A stretch of DNA of 62,105 bases from Nocardia thailandica NBRC 100428. GTDB lineage: Bacteria; Actinomycetota; Actinomycetes; Mycobacteriales; Mycobacteriaceae. The stretch covers positions 1-62,105 of the forward strand of contig NZ_BAGK01000117.1 in NCBI RefSeq assembly GCF_000308795.1. The letters run 5' to 3'. Both the position numbers and the translations under genes were made by a program. Under the pieces are notes generated by a model. That model saw nothing but the letters and a program-made list of their open reading frames with translations, was not told the origin of the DNA and searched no databases. Numbering within the stretch: position 1 is the first letter of the stretch; every line of letters begins with the position of its first letter. Of the stretch, positions 25,474 to 37,002 are shown piece after piece.

Positions 25474-26304
25474 ATGACTCGCGCGAGCAGCGAACCCCGC
25501 ACCTGGTTCATCACCGGCGCCTCCCGGGGGCTCGGCCGGGCCTTCACCGAAGCCGCCCTGGCCGCGGGAGACCGCGTCGTCGGCGTCGCCCGCGACGTCA
25601 CGCCCCTGGCCGACCTGGCCGCCGGTTCCGGGGGCCGCCTGGTCACCTTCGCCCTCGACGTGGCCGACCGCGCCGCCGTCTTCGCCGGCGTCGACCGCGC
25701 CTTCGCGACGTTCGGCCGGGTGGATGTCGTGGTCAACAACGCCGGCGGCGTCGTGCTCGGCATGCTCGAGGAGGTCACCGAGGAGCAGGCCCGTGCCCAC
25801 CTCGACGTGAACTTCTTCGGCGCGCTGTGGGTGAGCCAGGCCGTCGTCCCGCACCTGCGCGCCCAGGGCTCGGGACACATCCTGCAGGTCTCGTCCATGG
25901 GCTCGGCAGGCGGTTTCGCCGCGACCGGCCTCTACGGCGCGGGCAAGGCGGCCCTGGACAGCATCGCCGAGGCCCTGGCCATGGAGGTCGAACGCTTCGG
26001 CGTCGCGGTCACCATCCTGCAACCGGGCGGCTACGAGACGGGCCTGTTCACCGCCGGGCTGACCATGACCCAGGAGAACCCCGCCTACGCCGAGCTGCGG
26101 GAATGGCTGCAGAGCAGGTGGACCGAGTCGGTGGACGCCGACCCCGCCCTCGCCGCCGCGGCCGTGCTCGAGATCGTCGGCATGGACGAGCCGCCCGCGC
26201 GGGTGGTGCTGGGCGGGGCCGCCTTCGACATCGTGGAGGACCTGCTCGGGGCCCGCGCCGCCGAGCTGCGCAGGTGGGAGGACCTGAGCCGGCGCGCGGG
26301 TTAG
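25474..26304 (+). CDS. SDR-family oxidoreductase
   Basis: A 276-residue classical short-chain dehydrogenase: cofactor motif TGASRGLG, DVVVNNAGG, a catalytic Ser in VSSMGS and the YGAGKAA pair of Tyr and Lys. The long C-terminal tail after PGGYETGLF is typical of the ketoreductase-like SDRs near TetR genes. AAAAGGAG lies 7 bases before the ATG. It would be induced when the divergent TetR protein binds its ligand, which may be the SDR substrate. It converges on the P450 gene with a 4-bp gap. Confidence 0.86.
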   Translation: MTRASSEPRTWFITGASRGLGRAFTEAALAAGDRVVGVARDVTPLADLAAGSGGRLVTFALDVADRAAVFAGVDRAFATFGRVDVVVNNAGGVVLGMLEEVTEEQARAHLDVNFFGALWVSQAVVPHLRAQGSGHILQVSSMGSAGGFAATGLYGAGKAALDSIAEALAMEVERFGVAVTILQPGGYETGLFTAGLTMTQENPAYAELREWLQSRWTESVDADPALAAAAVLEIVGMDEPPARVVLGGAAFDIVEDLLGARAAELRRWEDLSRRAG

Positions 26305-26308
26305 CCGC

Positions 26309-27589
26309 TCAGCCGATCAGGATCGGGGCCCCGTCGGCGGGCACGTGGGTGATGTTGCGGACCCGCCCGCGCCCGCTCGCCCCCGGCGGCAGGGTCAGGG
26401 TGTGCCTGCGCAGGATCTCCTGGAGCACGGCCGCGCCCTCCATCAGCGCGAAACCCGCGCCGAGGCAGCGCCGTACGCCGCCGCCGAAGGGCAGCCACGT
26501 GTGCGGCGCGACGCTGCCGTCGAGGAACCGCTCGGGCCGGAACACCGCGTCCGGGTAGGCCTCGGGCCGGCGGTGGGCCAGCAGGATCGAGGTCGCCACG
26601 ACCGTCTCGGCGGGCAGGTCGTAGCCGCCGAGGGTGAGGTCGCGGGTCAGTTTGCGCACGATGCCGCCGATCACCCAGTGATAGCGCAGCGCCTCCTTGA
26701 TCACCGCTTCGAGGTAGGCGGTGTCGCCGTCGAGCGCGGCGCGGCGTGCCCGCTGCTGCGTGCCGGGGTCGGCGGCGAGCTCGTGCAGGGCCCAGGCCAG
26801 CGCCGAGGAGGTCGTCTCGTGGCCTGCGACGAGCAGGGTGACCAGCTGGTCGCGCAGTTCGGGCGCGGTGAGCGGGGACTCGGTGTCCGCGCCCGCGGCC
26901 AGCAGGCGCGACAGGACGTCGGCGCCGGGTTCGTCGGCCTCGGCGCGGCGGGTGTCGATCTCGGCGTAGAGCCGGGCGTCGAGCCGGTCCTTGTCGTCGT
27001 GGAAGCGCTTCCACGGCCCGTACCGTTGCAGGCGGGGGTAGCGCGAGCCGAGCAGGGTGAGCGGGGCGATGTCGGTGATGCGCCGGATCGGTGGACCCAG
27101 CAGGGCACGGCGGCGCGGATCACTCACCCCCAGTACGACTTCGCCGATCACGTCGAGGGTGATCTCGGTCATCGCGTCCAGGCTGCGCACGGTCGCGCCC
27201 GGCGCCCAGTTCTCCACGCGGGCGGCCGCGATCTGCTCGATCATCTTGCGGTAGCCGGCCAGGGCGGCGCCGCTGAAGGCGGGCATCAGCAGCTTGCGGG
27301 CGCGCGCGTGGTCGGCCTCGTCGGTGATCAGCACCGAGTGATCGCCCAGCAGCGGGCGCAGGATGCCGTTGCTCTCCCCGGCGTGCAGGTCGGTGGGGGA
27401 GGCGGCGAAGATCTCGCGCACGTGCTCGGGGCGGGTGAACACCACCAGGTTCCTGGCGTAGGGCGCGACCATGCGCAGGGTGAAGGTGTCGCCGTAGCGG
27501 CGGGCGGTGGCGGTCATGAACCGTTCCCGCGCTTGCACATAACGCATGGTCTGCAGGACCGGGGGCAGCCGGGGGCCGGGCGGAAACAT
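26309..27589 (-). CDS. Cytochrome P450
   Basis: A 426-residue P450 with the I-helix oxygen motif AGHETTSS, the ExxR in KEALRYHW and the heme loop FGGGVRRCLG (Cys375). The start FPPGPRLPPVLQTMRYVQ resembles mycobacterial CYP135/CYP138-like proteins. It needs outside ferredoxin and reductase, which are not adjacent. AGGAGAGGA lies about 9 bases before the ATG. The natural substrate is unknown; the family often oxidises lipids or terpenoid-like molecules. Confidence 0.92.
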   Translation of the reverse strand: MFPPGPRLPPVLQTMRYVQARERFMTATARRYGDTFTLRMVAPYARNLVVFTRPEHVREIFAASPTDLHAGESNGILRPLLGDHSVLITDEADHARARKLLMPAFSGAALAGYRKMIEQIAAARVENWAPGATVRSLDAMTEITLDVIGEVVLGVSDPRRRALLGPPIRRITDIAPLTLLGSRYPRLQRYGPWKRFHDDKDRLDARLYAEIDTRRAEADEPGADVLSRLLAAGADTESPLTAPELRDQLVTLLVAGHETTSSALAWALHELAADPGTQQRARRAALDGDTAYLEAVIKEALRYHWVIGGIVRKLTRDLTLGGYDLPAETVVATSILLAHRRPEAYPDAVFRPERFLDGSVAPHTWLPFGGGVRRCLGAGFALMEGAAVLQEILRRHTLTLPPGASGRGRVRNITHVPADGAPILIG

Positions 27590-27660
27590 GGGCGGTCGTC
27601 CTCTCCTGGGCACCTGACTCCACGGTAACCCCGCCCGCCGTGACCGGACCGGGTTTCGGG

Positions 27661-28893
27661 TCAGCCGCTGTGCCGGTCCATCAGGGCGACCAGTTCGTCG
27701 GGCAGCCGGAACACCAGCGCGCCCGCGTCGTCGGTCTCGGTCAGCTGCACCAGCTGACCGCGCCGCCACCAGAACAGGTGCGGGCTCAGCGGCCCCGGCG
27801 CGTCGACGTAGCCGCGCACCGCGAAGTCGGTGAGGTCGAACAGGGCGGGCGCGAACGGGGAATCGTCGATGGGCCGGAACGCGACCTGGTTGCGGTTGGG
27901 CACGGCCACGAGCACCCCGTCCTCGCCGACGGGGATGCCGAGCCCGGCCAGGAGTTCGTCCAGGACCAGGATCTTGGCGGCGGTGAAGTGCGAGCGGTCG
28001 ACCACCGCGTGGAACTGCCCGCCCTCGCGGCGGCTGAAGGTGCCCGGCGAACTGACCGGCAGGGCGCGCAGATTCGCCAGCGCCCGCGCCCACACGTCGT
28101 CGCTGTCGCCGAGCTGGGCGACCGCGTCCCCGCCCAGCACGTGCACCGAGGTGGGGGTGTCGACGGCGAGCACGATCCGCAGGTCGTCGGTGAACCGGCG
28201 CGCGTAGCGGAACTGTTCGGCGGGCGCGTGTTCGAGGTACTGGCGGGGCAGGACGCGCGGATACAGGGTGGCCAGCAGGTCGGTGCCCGCGGCGGCGAGG
28301 ACCTCGCCGCTCGGCATGGCCAGCACGTTGTCGACGTGGGCGCGCACCAGCCCGGGCCAGGCCCGGTGCCCGCGCGGGTCCTGGTTGCAGACCGCGAACA
28401 GGTTGTAGAGGCTGTAGTCGTGACCGTCGATGGTGCGCAGCGACGCCGCGCCGGGCGTCACCTCGACGCCGCGTTCGGCGAAGTTCTCGCGGACCAGGGC
28501 CCGCAGCCGGGCGGCCTCGTGCACGGACAGGAACGGGAAGACCGCGTCGCGCGCGACGGTGTCGGGATCGCGTTCGGCGGGGCCGGATCCGGTGCGGGCC
28601 TCGACGATGTAGCGGGCCACGCACACGCAGGACAGGATCAGCAGGACCAGCAGCGCGGAGTCGGCGCGCTGGGGGTCGCGGTCGGCGGGTTCGGATCCGG
28701 CCCACAGCACCGCGAGCATGGTCAGTACGAACGCCGCGACCGCGAACCGGGCGTCGCGGCGGCGCCGGGTCCGGGCGGCGACCAGCACCGCGGCGACCCA
28801 GGCGAGCATGCCGCAGCTGGCCAGGGTCATCCCGACGACGAGCAGGCCCTCGAGCACCGGCCACCACCGGCGCCGGTCAGCTCCCATCCCCAC
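27661..28893 (-). CDS. Uncharacterised membrane-anchored protein
   Basis: A 410-residue protein I do not recognise. Two or three hydrophobic segments lie in the first 110 residues (VLEGLLVVGMTLASCGMLAW, FAVAAFVLTMLAVLW, ALLVLLILSCVCVARYI), followed by a soluble domain of about 290 residues. The soluble part has SLYNLFAVCNQ and a later VLVAVPNRNQVAFRPI, without a catalytic motif I can name. The GTG at 28893 is preferred because GGAGG is 7 bases upstream; an ATG 6 bases later is the alternative. It is 66 bp downstream of another unknown gene on the same strand and may be co-transcribed. Confidence 0.66.
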   Translation of the reverse strand: MGMGADRRRWWPVLEGLLVVGMTLASCGMLAWVAAVLVAARTRRRRDARFAVAAFVLTMLAVLWAGSEPADRDPQRADSALLVLLILSCVCVARYIVEARTGSGPAERDPDTVARDAVFPFLSVHEAARLRALVRENFAERGVEVTPGAASLRTIDGHDYSLYNLFAVCNQDPRGHRAWPGLVRAHVDNVLAMPSGEVLAAAGTDLLATLYPRVLPRQYLEHAPAEQFRYARRFTDDLRIVLAVDTPTSVHVLGGDAVAQLGDSDDVWARALANLRALPVSSPGTFSRREGGQFHAVVDRSHFTAAKILVLDELLAGLGIPVGEDGVLVAVPNRNQVAFRPIDDSPFAPALFDLTDFAVRGYVDAPGPLSPHLFWWRRGQLVQLTETDDAGALVFRLPDELVALMDRHSG

Positions 28894-28959
28894 GATCACA
28901 CCTCCGGCACCCGCGCGCGGTCGGCGCGGCGCCGCGCGCCACTGTAGCCGAGGCAACGA

Positions 28960-29514
28960 TCAGCGTGACGTGGGCAGGTCGGCCAGACGCATTGCCCACC
29001 AATAGAACTCGTCGGCGGGGCCGAGGCAGGCGGTGATCCGCGGCGGCACCAGCCTGCCTGCCGCGGCGCCGACCAGGTCGAACAGTCCCAGGTGCGTCCA
29101 CTCCCACAGCATGCTGTCGATGTTGTAGGCGGTCATGAGCCGGTCGACCCGTGCGCGGATGCCCGCCACCGCGGCGGCGTCGAGGCCGGCGTGGGAGCGC
29201 AGCCGTTCCAGGGTCGCGCGTTGGTCGGCTTCGGGGAATTCGGTGTCGAGGAACGGTTCGAGCAGGTCGGCCCAGACGTCGAAGCGGCGGACCCGTGTGA
29301 TCGCGGCGCGTTCGCAGAACAGCGCGAGGTCCTGGGAGTGGGCGGCGGGGACGAACAGTGTTTCCCCGCGCCGGGTCCGGATCTCGGGCGGGTGGGTGGA
29401 CCAGTCGGCGTCGCGGATCAGCGCGGCGGCGAGTGTGCCGTCGGGATGGACCGTGGCCGCGGGGATCTCGTAACCGGTGTAGCGGATCCGGTCCGCGCCG
29501 AATTCGACGTGCAC
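28960..29514 (-). CDS. Uncharacterised protein
   Basis: A 184-residue soluble protein without a family I recognise. It has an N-terminal beta-rich part (FGADRIRYTGYEIPAA, RRGETLFVPAA) and an alpha-helical second half rich in Trp and Tyr (LMTAYNIDSMLWEWTHL, DEFYWWAMRLAD). The GTG at 29514 follows a TATTCT box (29522-29527, minus strand) by 7 bases, consistent with a leaderless mRNA. The upstream AhpD-like gene ends at a hairpin, so this gene has its own promoter. Confidence 0.62.
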   Translation of the reverse strand: MHVEFGADRIRYTGYEIPAATVHPDGTLAAALIRDADWSTHPPEIRTRRGETLFVPAAHSQDLALFCERAAITRVRRFDVWADLLEPFLDTEFPEADQRATLERLRSHAGLDAAAVAGIRARVDRLMTAYNIDSMLWEWTHLGLFDLVGAAAGRLVPPRITACLGPADEFYWWAMRLADLPTSR

Positions 29515-29546
29515 CGGGCCGAGAATAGCGGGGGCGTCCCCGTGGT

Positions 29547-29577
29547 GGTGGGTGCGTGCCGTGGCCGCGCACCCACC
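29547..29577 (-). terminator. Hairpin terminator after the AhpD-like gene
   Basis: GGTGGGTGCG (29547-29556) pairs with CGCACCCACC (29568-29577) around an 11-base loop, starting 5 bases after the AhpD-like stop. No T-run is visible, as is common in this G+C range. Confidence 0.6.
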
Positions 29578-29582
29578 GGGGG

Positions 29583-30064
29583 TCAGGCGGAGTGGCCGGG
29601 CAGGACGCAGACCGCGTCCAGGCCGAGGACGTGGTTGAGGCGGCCGAAGGCGAGCCAGGCGCCGATGCTCATGCTCAGTTCCACGACCTCGGTCTGGGTG
29701 TAGTGGGCGAACATGCGCTGCCAGAATTCGTCGTCGAGGCTGTGGTGGTCGGTGGCGTAGCGCTCGGCGTATTCGGCGGCGAGGCGGGTGCGTTCGTCGA
29801 AGCGGTCGGTCAGGCGCCAGTCGGTGACGGCCTGCGCGAATTCGGGTTCGACCTTCTGTCCGTCGCGTTCGGTGCGCCAGTCCAGGCAGAACAGGCATCC
29901 GTTGATCTGGGCGATGCGCAGGCGGGCGGCCTCGAATTCGCGCAGGCCGAGGGTGGAGTGTTCGTAGACCGACAGAGAGAAGGCCGAGGCGGCGATGCCG
30001 ATACCGGGAACCATCTCGCCCCAGACGAATCCGATGGGGTCCTTGCCCTCGGGTACGTCGATGA

Positions 30065-30068
<4 letters not shown>
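29583..30068 (-). CDS. AhpD-like / carboxymuconolactone decarboxylase-family protein
   Basis: A 161-residue helical protein with the AhpD-type dithiol CLFC in NGCLFCLDWR and the preceding REFEAARLRIAQI helix. Such proteins act as peroxidase-linked thiol reductases or, without the Cys pair, as ring-cleavage decarboxylases. The Cys pair favours a redox role. Its ATG overlaps the stop of the DapB-like gene (ATGA), so the two form one operon, perhaps under the KstR2-like palindrome at 31156. Confidence 0.82.
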
Positions 30069-33193
<3,125 letters not shown>

Positions 33194-33296
33194 TGGCTCA
33201 CCACCCCGATCGAGCTACCCATGTCCCCCAGCTTCGCACGCCGCCCGGCCGGAACTCGGACTCGCGCCGGGCCGCGCCGCGCGGACGCGGGTGCCG

Positions 33297-33653
33297 TCAG
33301 TCGTACCACTCCGGGTCGCCTGCCGCCAGGAAGCCGGCCAGAACGGTGGTGTCGCGCAAGGCTTCCTGGAGATAGGAGCCCAGCGTGCGCAGCGCGTCGG
33401 CGTCGGTGCCGTAGGCGACCATCATGCCCGCCTCCGGGTCGAAGCGCACCCGATCGCTGAGCTGCGGCGCGCGCAGCGCCAGTGCCGCGCGCGCGACCCC
33501 GGTCCAGCCGTAGCCGCCGGGCTCGTAGCCCGCCTCGGCGAAGACCTCCGCGCCGGCGGTCATGTCGCCGTCACCGAGCATGAGGCAGAAGGTGCCCGGC
33601 TTGTGGTCGTACTCGAAGAAGACCAGGGGCGCGAAGGAGGTTCGATCGGTCAC
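33297..33653 (-). CDS. Imm51-like immunity protein
   Basis: A 118-residue acidic protein. The segments FAPLVFFEYDHKPGTFCLML, GYGWTGVARAAL and FDPEAGMMVAYGTDADAL match the Imm51 family of polymorphic-toxin immunity proteins. Imm51 proteins neutralise secreted toxin domains in the cytoplasm. No toxin, WXG100 or secretion gene is adjacent, so this is an orphan, possibly protecting against toxins of neighbours. The GTG at 33653 has only a weak ribosome site. Confidence 0.66.
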   Translation of the reverse strand: MTDRTSFAPLVFFEYDHKPGTFCLMLGDGDMTAGAEVFAEAGYEPGGYGWTGVARAALALRAPQLSDRVRFDPEAGMMVAYGTDADALRTLGSYLQEALRDTTVLAGFLAAGDPEWYD

Positions 33654-33729
33654 GGGGGTCAACCTATCGGCACCCACCGACATCCACCGCCCCTGGCGAG
33701 CGGTGCCCGCCCCGCCCGCCGGGGCCGTG

Positions 33730-34926
33730 TCACAGCGCGACGGGCAGCCGGACCTCGCCGGCCGGTCGCCCGTCGCGGATGCGGGCGACCTCCGACCGCG
33801 CGAACTCCACGCGCGGGGTCTGCGCGCCGCGGTCGGCCGCCAGGGCGTCGGCGAGGTCGAAGATCGCCTCCAGCAGGTGCTCGTTGCGGGCACGCCCGGC
33901 CCTGCCCGCCCCGGACTTGCGGAAGGCCCGCCGGCCCTTGGCGTTCGCGCAGGCCGCCCGCGCCTCGGTGTCGGTGACGATGCCCTCGGCCACCTCCGGG
34001 GCGAGGATGCGGGCGAGGAATTCCCGCTCCCGCGGCACCGTGGTGGCGAAGACGCGCGCGGCGATCGCCAGCGCGAGCACCATGAGGCCCACGATGAAAC
34101 CGATCGCGGCCGCCGCGCCGGCACCGGCGACGTTGCCCATCGCGTCCCAGAGCCCGTGCAGCAGCATCGCCAGCGCCATCAGTCCCAGTCCGTGCCCGAC
34201 CCGGCGCGGTTCGGCCGGCCTGCCCAGCAGGTACACCAGCCCGGCGCAGAACAGCGCGGTGTAGAGCAGATGCCCGGTCGCGCCGGTGGCCACCCGCAAC
34301 ACGACGGTGCTCATCGAGGCGTCGACCTGGTTGGCGCCGAACTGCGAAGCGCCCGAGTTCATCCCGTAGGCGATGTCCTCGATGATCTCGAAGCCGAGCC
34401 CGAGGAAGGCGCCGGCGATGAAACCGTCGAACGCGGTGCGGATCAGCCGCGGCGCCAGCGCGATCAGCAACAGCAGGCCGAACCCCTTGGCGGTCTCCTC
34501 GGTGAACGGCGCGGTCAGGGCCGGTCCCCAGTCCTGGGCGAAGGCATGGCCGAACAGCTTGGCGTAGAGGCTGATGACGGCGGTGTTGGCGTAGGAGGCC
34601 ATCGACCAGGTCGCGGCGAAACCGCCCCAGCAGAACGCGGCGACGAGCAGTGCCGTCGGCTGTCGGGCGTAGCGGTCGATGTGGGCGACGAACCACCAGA
34701 ACAGCGCGCCGTAGACGGCGAACACCGCCGCGGTGACCGCGATGGCGCGCCCGTAGGCGGGGTAGCTGCTCGCGATGCGGGAGACGAACAGCAGCGCGCC
34801 CGACCCCACCAGCAGGCCGTACACCCAGAAGGCCAGGTTGCGCGGCTGGTAGAAGGTGAATCCCCGGCCCCAGCCGGAGTTCTCGATGGCCAGGAACCGG
34901 TCCTGGTCGAGGGCGGGGGTGGTCAT
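33730..34926 (-). CDS. PrsW-family intramembrane glutamic protease
   Basis: A 398-residue polytopic membrane protein with about eight hydrophobic segments. The PrsW motifs are present: EE pair at 143-144 (FTEETAKGFG), FDGFIAGAFLGLGFEIIEDIAYG, a later GHLLYTALF and HGLWDAMGN. PrsW proteases cut membrane anti-sigma factors or similar single-pass proteins. The last 110 residues form a charged cytoplasmic tail. The ATG overlaps the stop of the preceding single-pass protein gene as ATGA, so this protein may act on that neighbour. The same operon has a CPBP protease. Confidence 0.85.
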   Translation of the reverse strand: MTTPALDQDRFLAIENSGWGRGFTFYQPRNLAFWVYGLLVGSGALLFVSRIASSYPAYGRAIAVTAAVFAVYGALFWWFVAHIDRYARQPTALLVAAFCWGGFAATWSMASYANTAVISLYAKLFGHAFAQDWGPALTAPFTEETAKGFGLLLLIALAPRLIRTAFDGFIAGAFLGLGFEIIEDIAYGMNSGASQFGANQVDASMSTVVLRVATGATGHLLYTALFCAGLVYLLGRPAEPRRVGHGLGLMALAMLLHGLWDAMGNVAGAGAAAAIGFIVGLMVLALAIAARVFATTVPREREFLARILAPEVAEGIVTDTEARAACANAKGRRAFRKSGAGRAGRARNEHLLEAIFDLADALAADRGAQTPRVEFARSEVARIRDGRPAGEVRLPVAL

Positions 34927-35585
34927 CGGGTGCCGCCGATCCGGCCGATGCTCGCGATCATCTCGGCGACCTGGCCGAGCACGTCCTGTCCCGGTTCGGC
35001 CGGGCCGACGGCCACGACCTCGATGCCGGTGCCGTCGAGGACGAACGCGGCGAGCACACCGTCGGTGGTGGCGGCCGCGTACCGGGTGATCATCCCGTCG
35101 ACGCCGCCGCGGGTGGTGATCGCGACCGGGTCGCCCTCGGCCCTCAGCGCGCCACCGAGGAGCTCGTCGGTGCGTTCGATCCGGGACAGCAGCGCGGCCG
35201 CGTCGCCGTCGAACGTGCCGACGCGGACCAGGAACTGGGTGCCGCCGCGGGTGAGGACGGCTTGTGGGGGATAGCCCTGCCCGGTGGGTTCGTCGCCCGC
35301 GCGTTCCCCCGCCACCAGCGACCAGCCGCCCGCCGCGGTGAATCCGATGCCGCCTTCTACCGCGATCACGTCGCCCGCGGCGGTGACCTCCTTCTCCGGC
35401 ACGGCCGCGTCGATGCGGGGCAGCAGCACACCTTGGAGGAAGGCCAGCGCGAGCACGATCAGCGCGGGCACGATGGTGCGTTTGTCGATGCCGAGCAGGC
35501 GGCGGTCCACCGGCACCCAGCGGTCACCCGGATCGAAGTACTCCTCGGAGTAGGCCGCTTCGGCCTCGCGCTCATGCGTACCCAC
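34923..35585 (-). CDS. Single-pass membrane protein with extracytoplasmic domain
   Basis: A 220-residue protein: a cytoplasmic N-terminus of about 36 acidic residues, one membrane helix (IVPALIVLALAFLQGVLLP) and an outside domain of about 150 residues with GGIGFTAAGGWSLV and ASIGRIGG. The fold is not one I can name; it resembles the small secreted DUF-type domains that bind lipids or peptides. GGAGG is 6 bases before the GTG at 35585. Lying between two intramembrane proteases in one operon, it is a candidate substrate or adaptor for them. Confidence 0.68.
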   Translation of the reverse strand: MGTHEREAEAAYSEEYFDPGDRWVPVDRRLLGIDKRTIVPALIVLALAFLQGVLLPRIDAAVPEKEVTAAGDVIAVEGGIGFTAAGGWSLVAGERAGDEPTGQGYPPQAVLTRGGTQFLVRVGTFDGDAAALLSRIERTDELLGGALRAEGDPVAITTRGGVDGMITRYAAATTDGVLAAFVLDGTGIEVVAVGPAEPGQDVLGQVAEMIASIGRIGGTR

Positions 35586-35612
35586 GTCTACCTCCGATCG
35601 AGCAGGGATGGA

Positions 35613-36404
35613 TCAGGCCGCCGCGGCGGCGGGTTCGATATCGCGGCGCTTGATCACCAGCACGATCGCCAGCACCGGGTAGACCAGGATCGGCAGCAGT
35701 GTGCCGACGTAGAAGGTCTGATCGAGCAGGATCGCCGTGCCGGTCAGCAGCGTGAAGTCGAATAGGCCGTGGACGACCGAGTTGACGACGTTGCCGCGCG
35801 TGACCCGGCGGATCAGGTAGAAGAAGTAGCCGGCCAGGCTGACCATGATCGCCTGCGGCAGCGCGCTCGCGCCGTGGGTGATGCCGTTGGTCAGATGCAC
35901 CGCGCCGAACACGATGCTCGACCACAGCGCGACCTTTCCCTCGGTGAGGCCGTGGTCGCGCAGGACCAGCACGCCGATCCCGCGGAACATGCCTTCCTCG
36001 CCCCAGCCGACGAACTGGGTCGCGATCAGCAGCACCACCGTGTAGAGCAGGCCCTTGTCGGCCAGCGCGCTGTAGTTGATGCCGAAGACGATCGCGACGA
36101 GGAACACGATCGGCACCACCCGCACCCACGCCCGGGTCGGGCGGTCGTCGTGCAGGACCGGGCGCATCCAGCCGAGATAGGCGATGACGCCGTAGGTGAA
36201 CGCGACCGCGACGCCGAGCGGGATGATCATGCCGTAGAACACCGCGCGCGTGGACAGGAAGTCGTCCTCGCCGGTCAGCGCGGTCATCAGCAGACCGCCG
36301 AGCTGGATGATCGCCAAATAGACGATCACGATCAGCGCGAACATCGGATACGACAGACGGCGGCCGGTTCGCGTTGCCGTCACCTCGGCTTCTGGCGTGC
36401 GCAT
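35613..36404 (-). CDS. CPBP-family intramembrane metalloprotease-like protein
   Basis: A 263-residue membrane protein with about seven hydrophobic helices. The CPBP (Abi) motifs are present: EE at 136-137 with R141 (GWGEEGMFRG), FGAVHLTNG and a last VVHGLFDF. Members cleave prenylated or membrane substrates, or serve in bacteriocin immunity. The ATG at 36404 is 7 bases after a TATGTT box (36412-36417, minus strand), so the first gene of the operon may be leaderless; an ATG 12 bases upstream is the alternative. It leads the CPBP/single-pass/PrsW run. Confidence 0.82.
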   Translation of the reverse strand: MRTPEAEVTATRTGRRLSYPMFALIVIVYLAIIQLGGLLMTALTGEDDFLSTRAVFYGMIIPLGVAVAFTYGVIAYLGWMRPVLHDDRPTRAWVRVVPIVFLVAIVFGINYSALADKGLLYTVVLLIATQFVGWGEEGMFRGIGVLVLRDHGLTEGKVALWSSIVFGAVHLTNGITHGASALPQAIMVSLAGYFFYLIRRVTRGNVVNSVVHGLFDFTLLTGTAILLDQTFYVGTLLPILVYPVLAIVLVIKRRDIEPAAAAA

Positions 36405-36802
36405 GCCGGTCAACATAGCGGTCGGGACGCGGATTCGCGGGCGCAAACCGGTCATCGGTGACCGTGTTGCTGCGGCTCCGGCGATCCGGTGGTTAACCAG
36501 GCATGACCCGGCTCGTGCCTGGTCTCCGGATTCTCCGCCGTGGCCGGCGGGGCTCGGCGGATGTCCGGACAACTTCCGGCACCTGCGGCGAGACGCAACC
36601 GCAATGGTTCTGGGCGCCTGACCGGCTGCTGCGGGCCTGGGGGGACGGGTCGGTGGATCGGCCCCCGGCGGCCGGGCGTGTGCCGGGCGCGGGCGGGGGA
36701 CGCCTCCGCTCGCTCGCACTCTCGGTGGGCGTCATCCTTCGGCACGGCGCAGAGTGGTACACCCGTGCCGTCGACCCCAGTTTTTCACGCTTTCCGTAGC
36801 GG

Positions 36803-36837
36803 TTACGTTTGGTTGGCGAAAATGAAACGAAACGTAA
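36803..36837. promoter_or_regulatory. Inverted repeat upstream of the coiled-coil gene
   Basis: TTACGTTT (36803-36810) pairs with AAACGTAA (36830-36837) across 19 bases, in an A+T-rich stretch. It may be an operator for a DNA-binding protein; candidates include the downstream gene product itself. Confidence 0.4.
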
Positions 36838-36878
36838 TTGCGCACAGCGTGTTCGCGAGGGTCACTCGATCCTGGCCG

Positions 36879-36899
36879 CCGATAATGTTCACTTATCGG
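36879..36899. promoter_or_regulatory. Second inverted repeat upstream of the coiled-coil gene
   Basis: CCGATAA-TGTTCAC-TTATCGG has perfect 7-bp arms. It lies about 100 bp before the gene start. Function unknown; the symmetry suggests a dimeric regulator. Confidence 0.45.
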
Positions 36900-37002
36900 T
36901 GGTCAGCACCTCGGGCTACGGATTCCGAACTCGAACAGGCGGAACGGGATTCGTTTCGTGTGTTACGTGTGCGATTGACGAAACAAACGCTACGATTCAC
37001 GA

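Larger units (their letters stand above)
36405..37002. other. 598-bp repeat-rich noncoding region
   Basis: I find no convincing gene here. The half near 36780-37000 is clearly richer in A+T than its surroundings and holds several inverted repeats: a hairpin ACCAGGCA/TGCCTGGT (36496-36523), TTACGTTT/AAACGTAA (36803-36837) and CCGATAA/TTATCGG (36879-36899). The word ACGAAAC or its complement recurs three times between 36824 and 36985. The region probably controls the coiled-coil protein downstream. Confidence 0.6.

Noticed and set aside
36503..36799. A 98-residue frame in the repeat-rich gap
   Set aside because: It lacks a ribosome site and any recognisable motif, and it overlaps the inverted-repeat region.
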